From Thermaurantimonas aggregans (GTDB lineage: Bacteria; Bacteroidota; Bacteroidia; Flavobacteriales; Schleiferiaceae), in contig NZ_BHZE01000004.1 in the NCBI RefSeq assembly GCF_003851885.1, positions 62,001 to 126,000 of the forward strand: a DNA stretch of 64,000 nt, given 5' to 3'. Both the position numbers and the translations under genes were made by a program. The notes under the pieces were generated by a model. It made no database searches, was not told where the DNA came from, and was given only the letters and a program-made list of their open reading frames with translations. Numbering within the stretch: the first letter of the stretch is position 1; every line of letters starts with the position of its first letter. Positions 17,354 to 26,527 of this stretch are shown piece after piece.

Positions 17354-18337
17354 ATGAAAATCGGACTTGCGGGCGTTGGCCATTTAGGCAAAATTCATCT
17401 CAAATGTTTGCTGAATATACCTGAATGGACTGTTAGTGGTATTTATGATGCCGATGCTGAAAATGCTAAAAAAGTAGGTGAAGAATATGGAGTTCATGTC
17501 TTTTCCTCATTCAATGAATTGCTAGAGGCATCCGATGCTGTTGATCTGGTAACGCCCACTACCACCCACTTCGAACTGGCGCGCCAGGTACTCAAAAGCC
17601 GCAAACACCTCTTCATTGAAAAACCTGTAACACATACGCTTCAAGAGGCTCGCAAGCTTCAAAAGCTCTATGCCGAAGCTGAAGTAAAGGTGCAAGTCGG
17701 TCATGTAGAGCGCTTTAATCCGGCTTTTTTAGCCGTAAAAGACCAGATCAAAAATCCCATGTTCATTGAAGCACACCGACTTGCCGAGTTTAACCCGCGA
17801 GGTACCGACGTGCCAGTGGTGCTTGACCTGATGATACACGATATCGATGTAGTACTAGCTGCCGTACAATCACCGGTGAAAAAAATCAGCGCCAGCGGAG
17901 TGGCCGTGATCAGCGATACACCTGACATCACCAATGCACGGATTGAATTCCTAAACGGTACTGTAGCTAATCTCACAGCCAGCCGCATTAGCATGAAAAA
18001 AATGCGCAAAATGCGCATCTTTCAGCGGGATGCCTATATCAGTGTTGATTTTCTGACCAAAGAAAGCGAAGTGATTTCCTTAGTGCCTGAAAATGAACGA
18101 GGAAAGAATCCTTTTGCTCTTACGCTCACCAATGCTGCCGGCGAAACTAAAGAACTCGAATACAGTAAACCAGAAATCAAGCCTCTAAACGCAATAGAAG
18201 AAGAATTAAAATCGTTTTATTACTCGATTGTAAATAAAACTACTGAAGAAGTACCACTTGATGACGGCGTTAGCTCACTAGAGGTTGCTCATGAGATTCT
18301 TCAGAAAATACGTGTAAATCTCTCAATGATTCAATGA
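17354..18337 (+). CDS. Gfo/Idh/MocA family NAD(P)-dependent oxidoreductase
   Basis: The ATG at 17354 gives MKIGLAGVGHLGKIHL, with the Rossmann GxGxxG at the usual place, and it follows a complete promoter. The 327-residue enzyme carries the 'EKPVTHT' motif with the catalytic lysine of the family and a C-terminal alpha/beta dimer domain with 'VGHVERFNPAF'. Relatives oxidise or reduce sugars and nucleotide sugars. Because the operon continues with a lipoprotein and an undecaprenyl-phosphate sugar transferase, a part in surface polysaccharide precursor supply is possible, but the substrate cannot be read from sequence. The stop overlaps the next ATG (ATGA). Confidence 0.92.
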   Translation: MKIGLAGVGHLGKIHLKCLLNIPEWTVSGIYDADAENAKKVGEEYGVHVFSSFNELLEASDAVDLVTPTTTHFELARQVLKSRKHLFIEKPVTHTLQEARKLQKLYAEAEVKVQVGHVERFNPAFLAVKDQIKNPMFIEAHRLAEFNPRGTDVPVVLDLMIHDIDVVLAAVQSPVKKISASGVAVISDTPDITNARIEFLNGTVANLTASRISMKKMRKMRIFQRDAYISVDFLTKESEVISLVPENERGKNPFALTLTNAAGETKELEYSKPEIKPLNAIEEELKSFYYSIVNKTTEEVPLDDGVSSLEVAHEILQKIRVNLSMIQ

Positions 18338-19233
18338 CGCGAAGACTACTACTCTACCTTTTATTTTCCATCTACCTACTCTCGTGTTCTTTTGAAAAAG
18401 CACCCATACCGGCTTATCTCTACATACCAGATGTAGAGATGGTAACCGATTATGTAACCCAAGGAACAGCCTCACACGGCATCAATAGCGTATGGGTAAC
18501 TTTGGAAAACAGGGAATTAGGTGTTTACGAACTTCCAGCCCGAGTACTAATCCCTGTAGAAGGTGAGCAAAGCATAACCTTGAGATATGGAATTTCAGCC
18601 AATGGCATTCGCTCTATGCGAGATGTGTACAGCATGCTGCAGCCTGTGAATGAAACCTTTAATTTCCAGCAGGGCAAGTCCTATTACTTCGAAGCTTCCA
18701 ACGATTCTATCCCAAAAGCCCTGTACAGGGAAAATGCCAAGGTGATCATCGTTGAAGATTTTGATGGACTGGGAATATCTCTGCAGCGCACCGAAAAATC
18801 AGATACAGATATTGTAAAAGTAACCCATCCGGATTCGATATTTTTTAATACACAAAAGCCTGAAATAAATGTAGCTTCAGGAAGGGTTCCCCTTAAACCA
18901 GGCCAGACTTTGGTAGAGATAGCTACTTCCAACCGTTATGTGTTGCCAAAAAACGGACAAAAAGTGTATCTGGAAATGAACTTTAGCGGCAATCAACCTT
19001 TTACAGTAGGCATTTTCGCCAATTTGTTTGATCGAGTAGTACAAGCTCCGGTGGTACAAGTGCGACCAACCCCAGGTGAATGGCGCAAAATATACATTGA
19101 CCTTACTCCTGAAGTCTCCGGTAATCCAAATGCTTTGGACTATCAAATTTTTATGGGTGCTGTAAAACCTGAAACCAACTCACCCGCCACCGAATTTCTG
19201 ATTGATAATCTCAAACTGGTCTATCTGCAGTAG
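18334..19233 (+). CDS. Predicted lipoprotein of unknown function
   Basis: The 299-residue protein has a lipoprotein signal (MTRRLLLYLLFSIYLLSC, cysteine at residue 18 in the lipobox LLSC). The rest is beta-rich. The N-terminal part looks like a beta-sandwich ('VWVTLENRELGVYELPARV'). The C-terminal half ends in 'FLIDNLKLVYLQ', as seen in carbohydrate-binding-like jelly-roll domains. I do not recognise a named family. The gene overlaps the oxidoreductase by 4 bp, and the sugar transferase begins 16 bp after it. Confidence 0.8.
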   Translation: MTRRLLLYLLFSIYLLSCSFEKAPIPAYLYIPDVEMVTDYVTQGTASHGINSVWVTLENRELGVYELPARVLIPVEGEQSITLRYGISANGIRSMRDVYSMLQPVNETFNFQQGKSYYFEASNDSIPKALYRENAKVIIVEDFDGLGISLQRTEKSDTDIVKVTHPDSIFFNTQKPEINVASGRVPLKPGQTLVEIATSNRYVLPKNGQKVYLEMNFSGNQPFTVGIFANLFDRVVQAPVVQVRPTPGEWRKIYIDLTPEVSGNPNALDYQIFMGAVKPETNSPATEFLIDNLKLVYLQ

Positions 19234-19249
19234 AATCGAACATTATTAT

Positions 19250-20683
19250 ATGATTTCAAACGAAAGGAAGAAAAAAGAATTCATACAAAAAGCTATTTAC
19301 GTTACCTTCGATTCACTGGCGTCGATCTTATCGTATTCCGTACTTTTTTATTATCGTAAAAAATATATTGAAACCCGTATTTTTCAGATCAATACATCTT
19401 TTGATTTTGACATAAATTATTTGTTGGGAGCGCTTGTATTTACTGGTATCTGGTTGGCAATTTATCAAATTTCAGGATTTTACAACGATATTTTTCGCCG
19501 TTCGAGACTCAGAGAATTTTTTCAAACTTTTAATCAATCTCTTTTTGGTTCTATTCTCTTATTTTTCCTCTTTTTTCTCGATGATTTTGTATCAGATTAC
19601 CGCGATTATTACAAATCGTTTTTTATCTTTTTTTCTTACCATTTCTTGCTCACCTATCTGTTCCGATTCATCATTTCATCGCGCACAAATCACCTCATTC
19701 AGAAAGGAAAAATTTATTACAATACCATCATAGTGGGTAGCAATCAAAATGCTGTGGATTTATACAATAATATTGTCGGTAAGAGTTTTTCCACAGGTCA
19801 TCGCTTCATTGGCTTTGTGAGTGTGGACAACAACATAAAATTTCTGCTCGAAAAGCGCTTAAAGTATTTAGGAAATTATACCGAATTAGAACGCATTCTC
19901 AGAGAAATCGATGTAGAAGAAGTCATTATAGCCGTGGAATCGCGCGAGCACAGCAAGGTGCAAAGTATCCTTACCCTGCTGGAAGATGAGGATGTGAAGG
20001 TTAAAATGATTCCTGACACTTATGACATTCTCAGCGGAAAGGTAAAGCTCGAGTCGTATGGCGAACCTCTCGTTGAAATTCCTACACAACCGCTAAGTGT
20101 TACTCAAGCTTTTGTAAAACGCGCATTTGATATTGTGGTTTCAGTCCTAGTTCTAGTGATTTTTTCTCCGGTATTTCTGCTTTCTATGCTTTTGGTGAAG
20201 GCGTCGGGACCGGGGCCGATTTTCTTTGTTCAAGAGCGCATCGGCTACAAAGGGCGAAAGTTTAAAATCATCAAATTTCGGTCGATGATCGCTAACGCTG
20301 AAACCAATGGCCCACAACTCAGCTGCGAAGACGACCCGCGCATTACACCTTGGGGCCGGATCATGCGTAAATACAGAATCGACGAACTACCCCAATTTCT
20401 CAATGTTTTAAAAGGTGAAATGTCGGTGGTTGGCCCCCGACCTGAAAGGGAATATTACATCAATCAAATCGTCAAAAAAGCTCCATACTATCGCCAGCTA
20501 CACAAGCTCAAACCAGGCATCACCTCCTGGGGCATGGTAAAATTTGGGTATGCCGAAAATGTGGATGAAATGATTCAACGACTTAAATACGATCTGGTAT
20601 ATCTGGAAAATGCCAATCTACTGAACGATATCAAAATCCTCTTTTATACTATCCTCATCGTATTGCAAGGCAGAGGTAAGTAA
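19250..20683 (+). CDS. Undecaprenyl-phosphate sugar phosphotransferase (WcaJ/PglC-type, polyprenyl glycosylphosphotransferase)
   Basis: With the ATG at 19250 the protein has 477 residues. Four transmembrane helices lie in the first 150 residues, followed by a cytoplasmic CoA-binding-like domain (about 155-285). The C-terminal bacterial sugar transferase domain has a membrane segment ('IVVSVLVLVIFSPVFLLSML') and then 'GPIFFVQERIGYKGRKFKI', 'KFRSM', 'DELPQF' and 'VGPRPE'. The enzyme starts exopolysaccharide or capsule repeat assembly by loading a sugar-1-phosphate onto undecaprenyl phosphate. No other glycosyltransferases, Wzx or Wzy are in the window. It ends 9 bp from the convergent E1 gene. 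Confidence 0.93.
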   Translation: MISNERKKKEFIQKAIYVTFDSLASILSYSVLFYYRKKYIETRIFQINTSFDFDINYLLGALVFTGIWLAIYQISGFYNDIFRRSRLREFFQTFNQSLFGSILLFFLFFLDDFVSDYRDYYKSFFIFFSYHFLLTYLFRFIISSRTNHLIQKGKIYYNTIIVGSNQNAVDLYNNIVGKSFSTGHRFIGFVSVDNNIKFLLEKRLKYLGNYTELERILREIDVEEVIIAVESREHSKVQSILTLLEDEDVKVKMIPDTYDILSGKVKLESYGEPLVEIPTQPLSVTQAFVKRAFDIVVSVLVLVIFSPVFLLSMLLVKASGPGPIFFVQERIGYKGRKFKIIKFRSMIANAETNGPQLSCEDDPRITPWGRIMRKYRIDELPQFLNVLKGEMSVVGPRPEREYYINQIVKKAPYYRQLHKLKPGITSWGMVKFGYAENVDEMIQRLKYDLVYLENANLLNDIKILFYTILIVLQGRGK

Positions 20684-20692
20684 GATACTTTT

Positions 20693-22696
20693 TTAAAACT
20701 CCAGCACCCGCCGAATAGCTTCGTCCATTTGGCTCTTGGCCAAGAAACCCTCTTCGAGCACTGAATTAAAAGGCACTGGTGTATCTAAAGAGCCTACTCT
20801 GCCTACCGGAGCATCAAGCCAACGGAAACACACCTCAGCAATGCGAGCTCCAATTTCTGCTCCGAAGGCACCTGTATAGGTATCTTCATACAGTACCAGC
20901 GCTCTTCCGGTCTTTTTTACAGATTGATAAATGGTCTCTTCATCGAGGGGTATAAGGGTGCGCAAATCGATGATTTCAATGCTGAATTCAGGATGGTTTT
21001 TCTGATATTCCAGGGCCCAATGAACACCAAAACCGTATGTTACCAGTGTAAGGTCTTTACCTTCAGACACCACATTGGCCTGTCCAAAGGGCAACGTGTA
21101 ATACCCCTCAGGCACCTGACCAGTGACCGAGCGATAAAGTGCCTTGTGCTCAAAGAACATAACCGGGTTAGGGTCTTCGAAGGCTGTAAGAAGTAGCCCC
21201 TTAGCATCAGCCGGGAAGGCTGGATAAACAATCTTAAGACCAGGCACATGGGCAAACCAGGACTCATTGCTCTGGCTATGAAACGGACCGGCGGCTACAC
21301 CTGCACCAGTAGGCATGCGCACAACTACGTCAGCATTTTGACCCCAACGGTAGTGTATTTTTGCTAGGTTATTTACGATTTGTGTAAAGCCTTCGGTCAC
21401 AAAGTCGGCAAACTGCATCTCGACCATGGCCTTAAAGCCATTGATTGAAAGCCCAAGACCTGCGCCGATGATGGCACTTTCGCACAGGGGGGTATTGCGC
21501 ACGCGCGCCTTTCCATACTTGTGCACAAAGCCTTCTGTAGCCTTAAATACCCCGCCATATTCGGCAATGTCCTGCCCCATTAAAATCAAATTCGGATGGC
21601 GCTGCATGGCCTGATCCATCGCATCGGTGATGGCGTCAAGCAAGCGCATCTCTCGGCTTGCACCCTTGGGCTGTGTGATTTTGTAATCAAACGGAGCATA
21701 GACATCGGCCAATTCCTTTTCGCGGTCGAAGGTGGCATTGGGTGCTGAAAAAGCCACTTCTAGCTCTTCGTTTATACGTGCTTTGATCTCAGAACGTATC
21801 TCATTGACAAGCTCCTCTGTCAGTACTCCCTCCTCCAGCAGAAAATGCTCATACTGTGCTACTGGGTCTTTTTTAGCCCACTCATCTTGTATGCCCGGCG
21901 GATAGTACTTTGTTCCAGAGGCCTCTTCGTGGCCGCGCATGCGGAAAGTAATGCACTCCAGCAGCACTGGACCACTGCCCTGACTGAGCTTCTGCCTCCA
22001 GTAGCGCACAGCATCGATCACTTCCAGTATGTTGTTGCCATCGATGGTTTCTGCTTCAATGCCATAGCCTATGCCTTTATCAGAAAAGCGCGCACAGCGA
22101 AACTGCTCGTTGCTCGGTGTACTGAGCCCCCATTGATTGTTTTCAATCACGAAAATGACCGGCAGATTCCACACCGCTGCTACATTCACCGATTCATGGA
22201 AATCGCCTTCGCTAGCACCACCGTCGCCGGTGAAAACAGCAACTACTTTTTTGTTGTCTTTCAGCACATTACCCAAAGCAATTCCGTCAGCAATGCCCAT
22301 TTGTGGGCCAAGATGGCTGATCATCCCCACGATTCGATGTTCTTTGCTTCCAAAATGGAATGAGCGATCACGACCCTTAGTAAAGCCCAAAGGTTTGCCC
22401 TGAAACTGCGCAAAAAGTCGATGCAAAGGAATGCCGCGAGTCGTAAAAAGCCCCAAATTGCGATGCATAGGCAACAAATATTCATCGCTCTCCATAGCAT
22501 AGGCTACCCCTACCGAAATAGCCTCCTGGCCCCATCCGCTGAACCATTTGGAAATTCTGCCCTGCCGAAGCAAAATGAGCATTTTTTCCTCTATCAAGCG
22601 GGGCAAAAGGATTTTTTTGTATATATCGATAAGTTCTGCTTTCGAAAATTTATCGACAAAACGATCGAAATGAAGCAATACCTGTGTATCGGCCAT
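20693..22696 (-). CDS. 2-oxoacid dehydrogenase E1, fused alpha and beta subunits
   Basis: The 667-residue protein joins the two E1 subunits that many bacteria encode separately, a fusion common in Bacteroidota. The alpha half (about 1-340) has the thiamine-diphosphate motif 'GDGGASEGDFHESVNVAAVW' ending with 'ENNQWGLSTP'. The beta half (from about 350) has 'LMGQDIAEYGGVFKATEGF' and the C-terminal transketolase domain. It decarboxylates a 2-oxoacid (branched-chain type or pyruvate) and passes the acyl group to a lipoylated E2. E2 is not in the window; E3 is at 12.2 kb. A TAnnTTTG box precedes the gene. Confidence 0.93.
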   Translation of the reverse strand: MADTQVLLHFDRFVDKFSKAELIDIYKKILLPRLIEEKMLILLRQGRISKWFSGWGQEAISVGVAYAMESDEYLLPMHRNLGLFTTRGIPLHRLFAQFQGKPLGFTKGRDRSFHFGSKEHRIVGMISHLGPQMGIADGIALGNVLKDNKKVVAVFTGDGGASEGDFHESVNVAAVWNLPVIFVIENNQWGLSTPSNEQFRCARFSDKGIGYGIEAETIDGNNILEVIDAVRYWRQKLSQGSGPVLLECITFRMRGHEEASGTKYYPPGIQDEWAKKDPVAQYEHFLLEEGVLTEELVNEIRSEIKARINEELEVAFSAPNATFDREKELADVYAPFDYKITQPKGASREMRLLDAITDAMDQAMQRHPNLILMGQDIAEYGGVFKATEGFVHKYGKARVRNTPLCESAIIGAGLGLSINGFKAMVEMQFADFVTEGFTQIVNNLAKIHYRWGQNADVVVRMPTGAGVAAGPFHSQSNESWFAHVPGLKIVYPAFPADAKGLLLTAFEDPNPVMFFEHKALYRSVTGQVPEGYYTLPFGQANVVSEGKDLTLVTYGFGVHWALEYQKNHPEFSIEIIDLRTLIPLDEETIYQSVKKTGRALVLYEDTYTGAFGAEIGARIAEVCFRWLDAPVGRVGSLDTPVPFNSVLEEGFLAKSQMDEAIRRVLEF

Positions 22697-22713
22697 TGGT
22701 GAGAATTAAAGTG

Positions 22714-22721
22714 CAAATCTA
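22714..22721 (-). promoter_or_regulatory. TAnnTTTG promoter core of the fused E1 gene
   Basis: The complement reads TAGATTTG, 17 bp before the ATG at 22696. Confidence 0.5.
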
Positions 22722-22748
22722 TGCAGGTCTGTGAGCTGTGATGTGTTG

Positions 22749-23549
22749 TTAAGTTTTGAAAACGAACTTGCGCATGAGCCAATAGAATAGCCCTGGAAAC
22801 CATCGTTTAAAATAAGCAGCCATGATTTCCAGACCGCCGATGTAGGCATGCTCTCTGCCCGACTGCATCACTTTGATTAGCTTTCTTGCAAACACGTCGG
22901 TACGCATGCCTTTCTCTTGTGCCGGACTGTTTTTCATCAGCTTTGTGCCGTCGCCTTTTAGCGAATTAAGCGTGACCTCCGTATTAATAAATCCCGGACT
23001 TACGATCTGAACTTTTATGCCCTTTTTCCTCACTTCTTCTCTGAAGCCTTCGTAATAGCCATAAAGAGCGTGTTTCGATGCGGCATAGGTGGCAAGTCTC
23101 GGCTGACTAAATTGACCTAAAACGCTTGATATTACCACGATTTGACCTCCACCTTGCTCCATCATCTTGCGGACTACGGCCTTTGCGAGCGCTACGTTGC
23201 CGAAGTAGTTGATGCGCATGATTTTCTCTTCCACTTCGTCGAGTGTATCGAGCGAGTTGCCTAGCTGACCAATTCCCGCATTATTGATTAAAACATCGAT
23301 TCGACCGGCAAATTTTAATGCCTCTTCCGTCCATTGGCTGGCTTTTCCGTAGTCTTCTAAATCCAGCGGCAAGATGTGTGCTTTTACCTGAGTGCACTGT
23401 TGGGCCAACTCTTCGAGTAATTCGCTCCTTCTGGCACTTAGAATTAAAGTGCAACCCCCAATTTTATTGAGTTCCAATGCTAAACCTTTGCCAATGCCCG
23501 AGGATGCACCAGTGATCCAAAGTACTTTTCCCTTGAGATAGTCATTCAT
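22749..23549 (-). CDS. Short-chain dehydrogenase/reductase (classical SDR)
   Basis: The 266-residue enzyme shows the SDR cofactor motif 'TGASSGIGKG' near the N-terminus, 'NNAG' in the middle, and the catalytic Ser with 'YAASKHA' (Tyr and Lys). The extended basic C-terminus after 'VIVKVMQSGREHAYIG'-like sequence resembles DHRS7/DltE-type SDRs that act on lipids. The start codon shares one base with the stop of the upstream gene (TAATG), so the two are translationally coupled. Its substrate is unknown. Confidence 0.9.
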   Translation of the reverse strand: MNDYLKGKVLWITGASSGIGKGLALELNKIGGCTLILSARRSELLEELAQQCTQVKAHILPLDLEDYGKASQWTEEALKFAGRIDVLINNAGIGQLGNSLDTLDEVEEKIMRINYFGNVALAKAVVRKMMEQGGGQIVVISSVLGQFSQPRLATYAASKHALYGYYEGFREEVRKKGIKVQIVSPGFINTEVTLNSLKGDGTKLMKNSPAQEKGMRTDVFARKLIKVMQSGREHAYIGGLEIMAAYFKRWFPGLFYWLMRKFVFKT

Positions 23550-24820
23550 TAAGTCTTTTGTTTTTTGCGTTGAGCTGCCGGCAAAAGTATATTGTTAAGA
23601 ATCAAGCGGTAGCCTGGAGAATTTGGATGCTCATCCAGATCAGTAGGCTTATCACCTACTCGATGCTGATAGTCCTCCGGGTCATGTCCACCGTAGAAGG
23701 TGAAAAATCCCTTGCCGTGTACACCATATAAATAGCGCACTTCGTTGAGCTGTTTGTTCTCTCCCAGAATGACAATACCCGGTTTAATCAATTTTCGATT
23801 AAATGCCGTAGTTTGTCCCATAAATCCCTTAATTACACGAGTGTGATTTTGGGTTAGGATGGTAGGGATCACATCCCATTTGGCAGAGAATTCAAAAAGC
23901 CCGAAGTAGTCGTTTTCCACTTCTACCCTGCGCACATTGGTCATGTCTATATCCGAATATTCGTATTCGTAAGGGTTTGTACTTAGAGTAAAATTCCGAA
24001 AGGCCAAGGTGTTTCCAAAGTTTAATTTGGAATTGTAGTTGGGTTCTGCCGGATCACCGTCAAACATGCTTTCGCAGATATCAATACCAGCAGCAGCCAA
24101 AGCAATATCGTATGAATCTGTAGCTGAGCACATGGCAAATAGGTATCCTCCATTTTCAATAAATTCTTTCAGCTTTACTACTACTGCGAGCTTCAGCTGC
24201 GACACCTTGGCAAAACCCAGGCTTCGCGCCAGCGACTCCAGCTCATTTTTTTGACGGATATACCAGGGAGCATTGCGGTATGCGGCATAAAATTTACCGT
24301 ATTGTCCGGTGAAGTCTTCGTGATGCAGGTGTATCCAGTTGTAGTCTTTTAGCTTGCCTTCCAGAATTTCGCGGTCGTAAATTTTGTCGTAGGGAATCTC
24401 GGCATATTCCATAGCCAGCGTCACCGCGTCGTCCCAGGGCTGACTACCAGGAGGGGTATACACGGCTATTTTCGGAACTACTTCCAGCTTCACCACATCC
24501 ATATTTACTGCCGGGCTCGAAATTTCTGTTCGAATTTGTTCGGCTTGAGCAGATGACAGTATTTCAAACGACACCCCTCTGATTCTGCACTCCCGCACCA
24601 CAGCATCGCGTGCTGGAATCAAAAAAGAGCCTCCTCTGTAGTTGAGAAGCCATTCAATTGGGGTGTGATTCTTTATCGTCCAGTATGCAATTCCATAGCT
24701 TTTTAAGTGATTCCTTTGGCTGAGTTCATCCATCGGGATGAGAAGATAGTCTCCCCAGACAGTTGAAGATGTTAACCAAATAATCGCAAATAGAGTGATG
24801 TTATTAAAACGGCGTATCAT
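23549..24820 (-). CDS. Exported protein of the group often annotated 'asparagine synthetase B'
   Basis: The preferred start is ATG at 24820 (MIRRFNNITLFAIIWLTSSTVWG, a signal peptidase I type signal); a start at 24847 would extend further into dnaB. The mature protein begins 'DYLLIPMDELSQRNHLKSYGIAYW'. I know this family from Bacteroidota genomes, where it is labelled asparagine synthetase B. None of the features of that enzyme are visible: there is no N-terminal Cys2 glutaminase residue and no PPi-loop, and the protein is exported. The later half has 'SATDSYDIALAAAGIDI' and 'FTFYGGHDPEDYQHRVGD', which suggest a flavodoxin-like or amidotransferase-like fold. Function is unknown. Confidence 0.8.
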   Translation of the reverse strand: MIRRFNNITLFAIIWLTSSTVWGDYLLIPMDELSQRNHLKSYGIAYWTIKNHTPIEWLLNYRGGSFLIPARDAVVRECRIRGVSFEILSSAQAEQIRTEISSPAVNMDVVKLEVVPKIAVYTPPGSQPWDDAVTLAMEYAEIPYDKIYDREILEGKLKDYNWIHLHHEDFTGQYGKFYAAYRNAPWYIRQKNELESLARSLGFAKVSQLKLAVVVKLKEFIENGGYLFAMCSATDSYDIALAAAGIDICESMFDGDPAEPNYNSKLNFGNTLAFRNFTLSTNPYEYEYSDIDMTNVRRVEVENDYFGLFEFSAKWDVIPTILTQNHTRVIKGFMGQTTAFNRKLIKPGIVILGENKQLNEVRYLYGVHGKGFFTFYGGHDPEDYQHRVGDKPTDLDEHPNSPGYRLILNNILLPAAQRKKQKT

Positions 24821-26423
24821 CCTCGTCCGAATCGCTGGCAAAGTCATCTACAAATGTACTTCCGCTTGCCGGATTTCTATAAGGCGTAAAGGATGGTCCG
24901 CCAAAGGGATTAAACGTTGGGATATTGCTCTGCCCTCCTGAATCGTCTGCAGCGATGCCTCCTCCGCGGTTCAACTTAGATTCTAAGATAATTTCTCCAT
25001 ACTCTGAGGTGTCCATTTCGCCGGGTATGCCCATTTCAACAAAAGAAGTCGTTTCATTTTCAAAGCGAAAGCGCACATTTTTCAATGCACCGTTACGGTG
25101 CTTGGCAATGATCAACTCCGCCTGGTTGGCGCATGGCGTACCATCTTCCCAGGTTTCGTATTTGTAGTATTCAGGTCGATACAGGAAGCTGACGATGTCA
25201 GCATCTTGCTCTATGGCGCCCGATTCGCGCAGGTCGCTCAGCATAGGTCGCTTGTCGCTGCCTCCACGCGATTCCACCGCTCTGTTTACCTGTGCCAGAG
25301 CGATCACCGGAATATTGAGTTCCTTTGCTATGACCTTCAGGGCTCGCGAAATGCTCGAAATTTCCTGCTCTCGAGTACCATTTTTCTGATTGCCAGCGGT
25401 CATCAACTGTAGGTAGTCGATGATCACGCATTGAATGTCGTGAATCGCCTTTAGCCTCCTACATTTAGCCCTTAAGTCAAAGATGGATATCGACGGCGTA
25501 TCATCTATGAATAGAGGTGCCTTTTCCAGTTTGCTCGACTTAGTGTAGAGCATGTTCCATTGATCAGGAGTTAGCCGACCATTGCGCAAGGCTTGGTTAG
25601 GGATCCCTGTTTCAGACGATATCAGTCGCATAATCAACTGCACAGCCGACATCTCCAGTGAAAAGAAAGCAACCGGAATGTTGTTTTCAATTGCCATGTT
25701 GCGCGCCAGCGAAAGCACAAAAGCCGTTTTACCCATCGATGGTCGCGCGGCTAAAATGATCAAATCAGAACGCTGCCAACCACCCGTGATGCTGTCAAGA
25801 GCTCTGAAGCCACTCGGTACACCGCTCAATCCCTCCTTTTTGCTAATCTCCTCCATCTGCTTCAAAGCATCCTTAACCAGGTCGCCAGCAGTGGTAAAGT
25901 TTCGCTTAAGGTTACCTGCAGTGAGTTCAAAGAGCCTTTGTTCCGTTTCATCGAGCAGCTCGATCGGATCTGTTTCATCCAAAAAAGCTTTTTTCTCTAA
26001 CTGCCCTGATATATATATGATTTCTCTCAGCAGGTACTTCTCTAATATGATTCGAGCATGATATTCAACGTGTGCTGACGAAAACACGCGCTGACTCAAA
26101 TACACCAGATATGCATCGCCCCCTACTTCTTTAATCTTTCCGTTCTTCTTCAGCTCAGCACTTACAGTCAGTAAATCCACCGGCTCACTACGGCTAAAGA
26201 GCTCCTTGACGCATTCGAAGATGATTCCGTGCTTTGGATTATAGAAGTGCTCAGGCTGTAAGATTTCAAGCACCTCTCCAATTGCTCTGTTGTCGATTAG
26301 AAGGGCGCCAAGTACAGCTTCTTCCAGCCCTAGGTCGTGTGGAGGCACTTTGCCTTGACTCAAATAAAAGTCTTTAGCCTCATCTTGCTTTTTAGGCAGT
26401 TTTATCTGGCTGATTTGTTCCAT
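24804..26423 (-). CDS. dnaB: Replicative DNA helicase DnaB
   Basis: The 539-residue hexameric helicase has the N-terminal DnaG-interacting domain (from 'PPHDLGLEEAVLGALLIDN') and the RecA-like domain with Walker A 'ARPSMGKTAF', 'FFSLEMSA' and Walker B 'CVIIDYLQLM'. The C-terminal tail is glycine-rich and acidic and ends DEDDTPF. No intein is inserted. The downstream gene begins inside its last codons. Confidence 0.96.
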   Translation of the reverse strand: MEQISQIKLPKKQDEAKDFYLSQGKVPPHDLGLEEAVLGALLIDNRAIGEVLEILQPEHFYNPKHGIIFECVKELFSRSEPVDLLTVSAELKKNGKIKEVGGDAYLVYLSQRVFSSAHVEYHARIILEKYLLREIIYISGQLEKKAFLDETDPIELLDETEQRLFELTAGNLKRNFTTAGDLVKDALKQMEEISKKEGLSGVPSGFRALDSITGGWQRSDLIILAARPSMGKTAFVLSLARNMAIENNIPVAFFSLEMSAVQLIMRLISSETGIPNQALRNGRLTPDQWNMLYTKSSKLEKAPLFIDDTPSISIFDLRAKCRRLKAIHDIQCVIIDYLQLMTAGNQKNGTREQEISSISRALKVIAKELNIPVIALAQVNRAVESRGGSDKRPMLSDLRESGAIEQDADIVSFLYRPEYYKYETWEDGTPCANQAELIIAKHRNGALKNVRFRFENETTSFVEMGIPGEMDTSEYGEIILESKLNRGGGIAADDSGGQSNIPTFNPFGGPSFTPYRNPASGSTFVDDFASDSDEDDTPF

Positions 26424-26527
26424 AGCAGGTCAATGTTTTTTACATCTTAGCGTCCCGAAGCTCGCTGAGTAAAAGTCCTAAAAAATCATTTTATAGCCAT
26501 AGGTGTTGATAAATATTCTCACCAACC

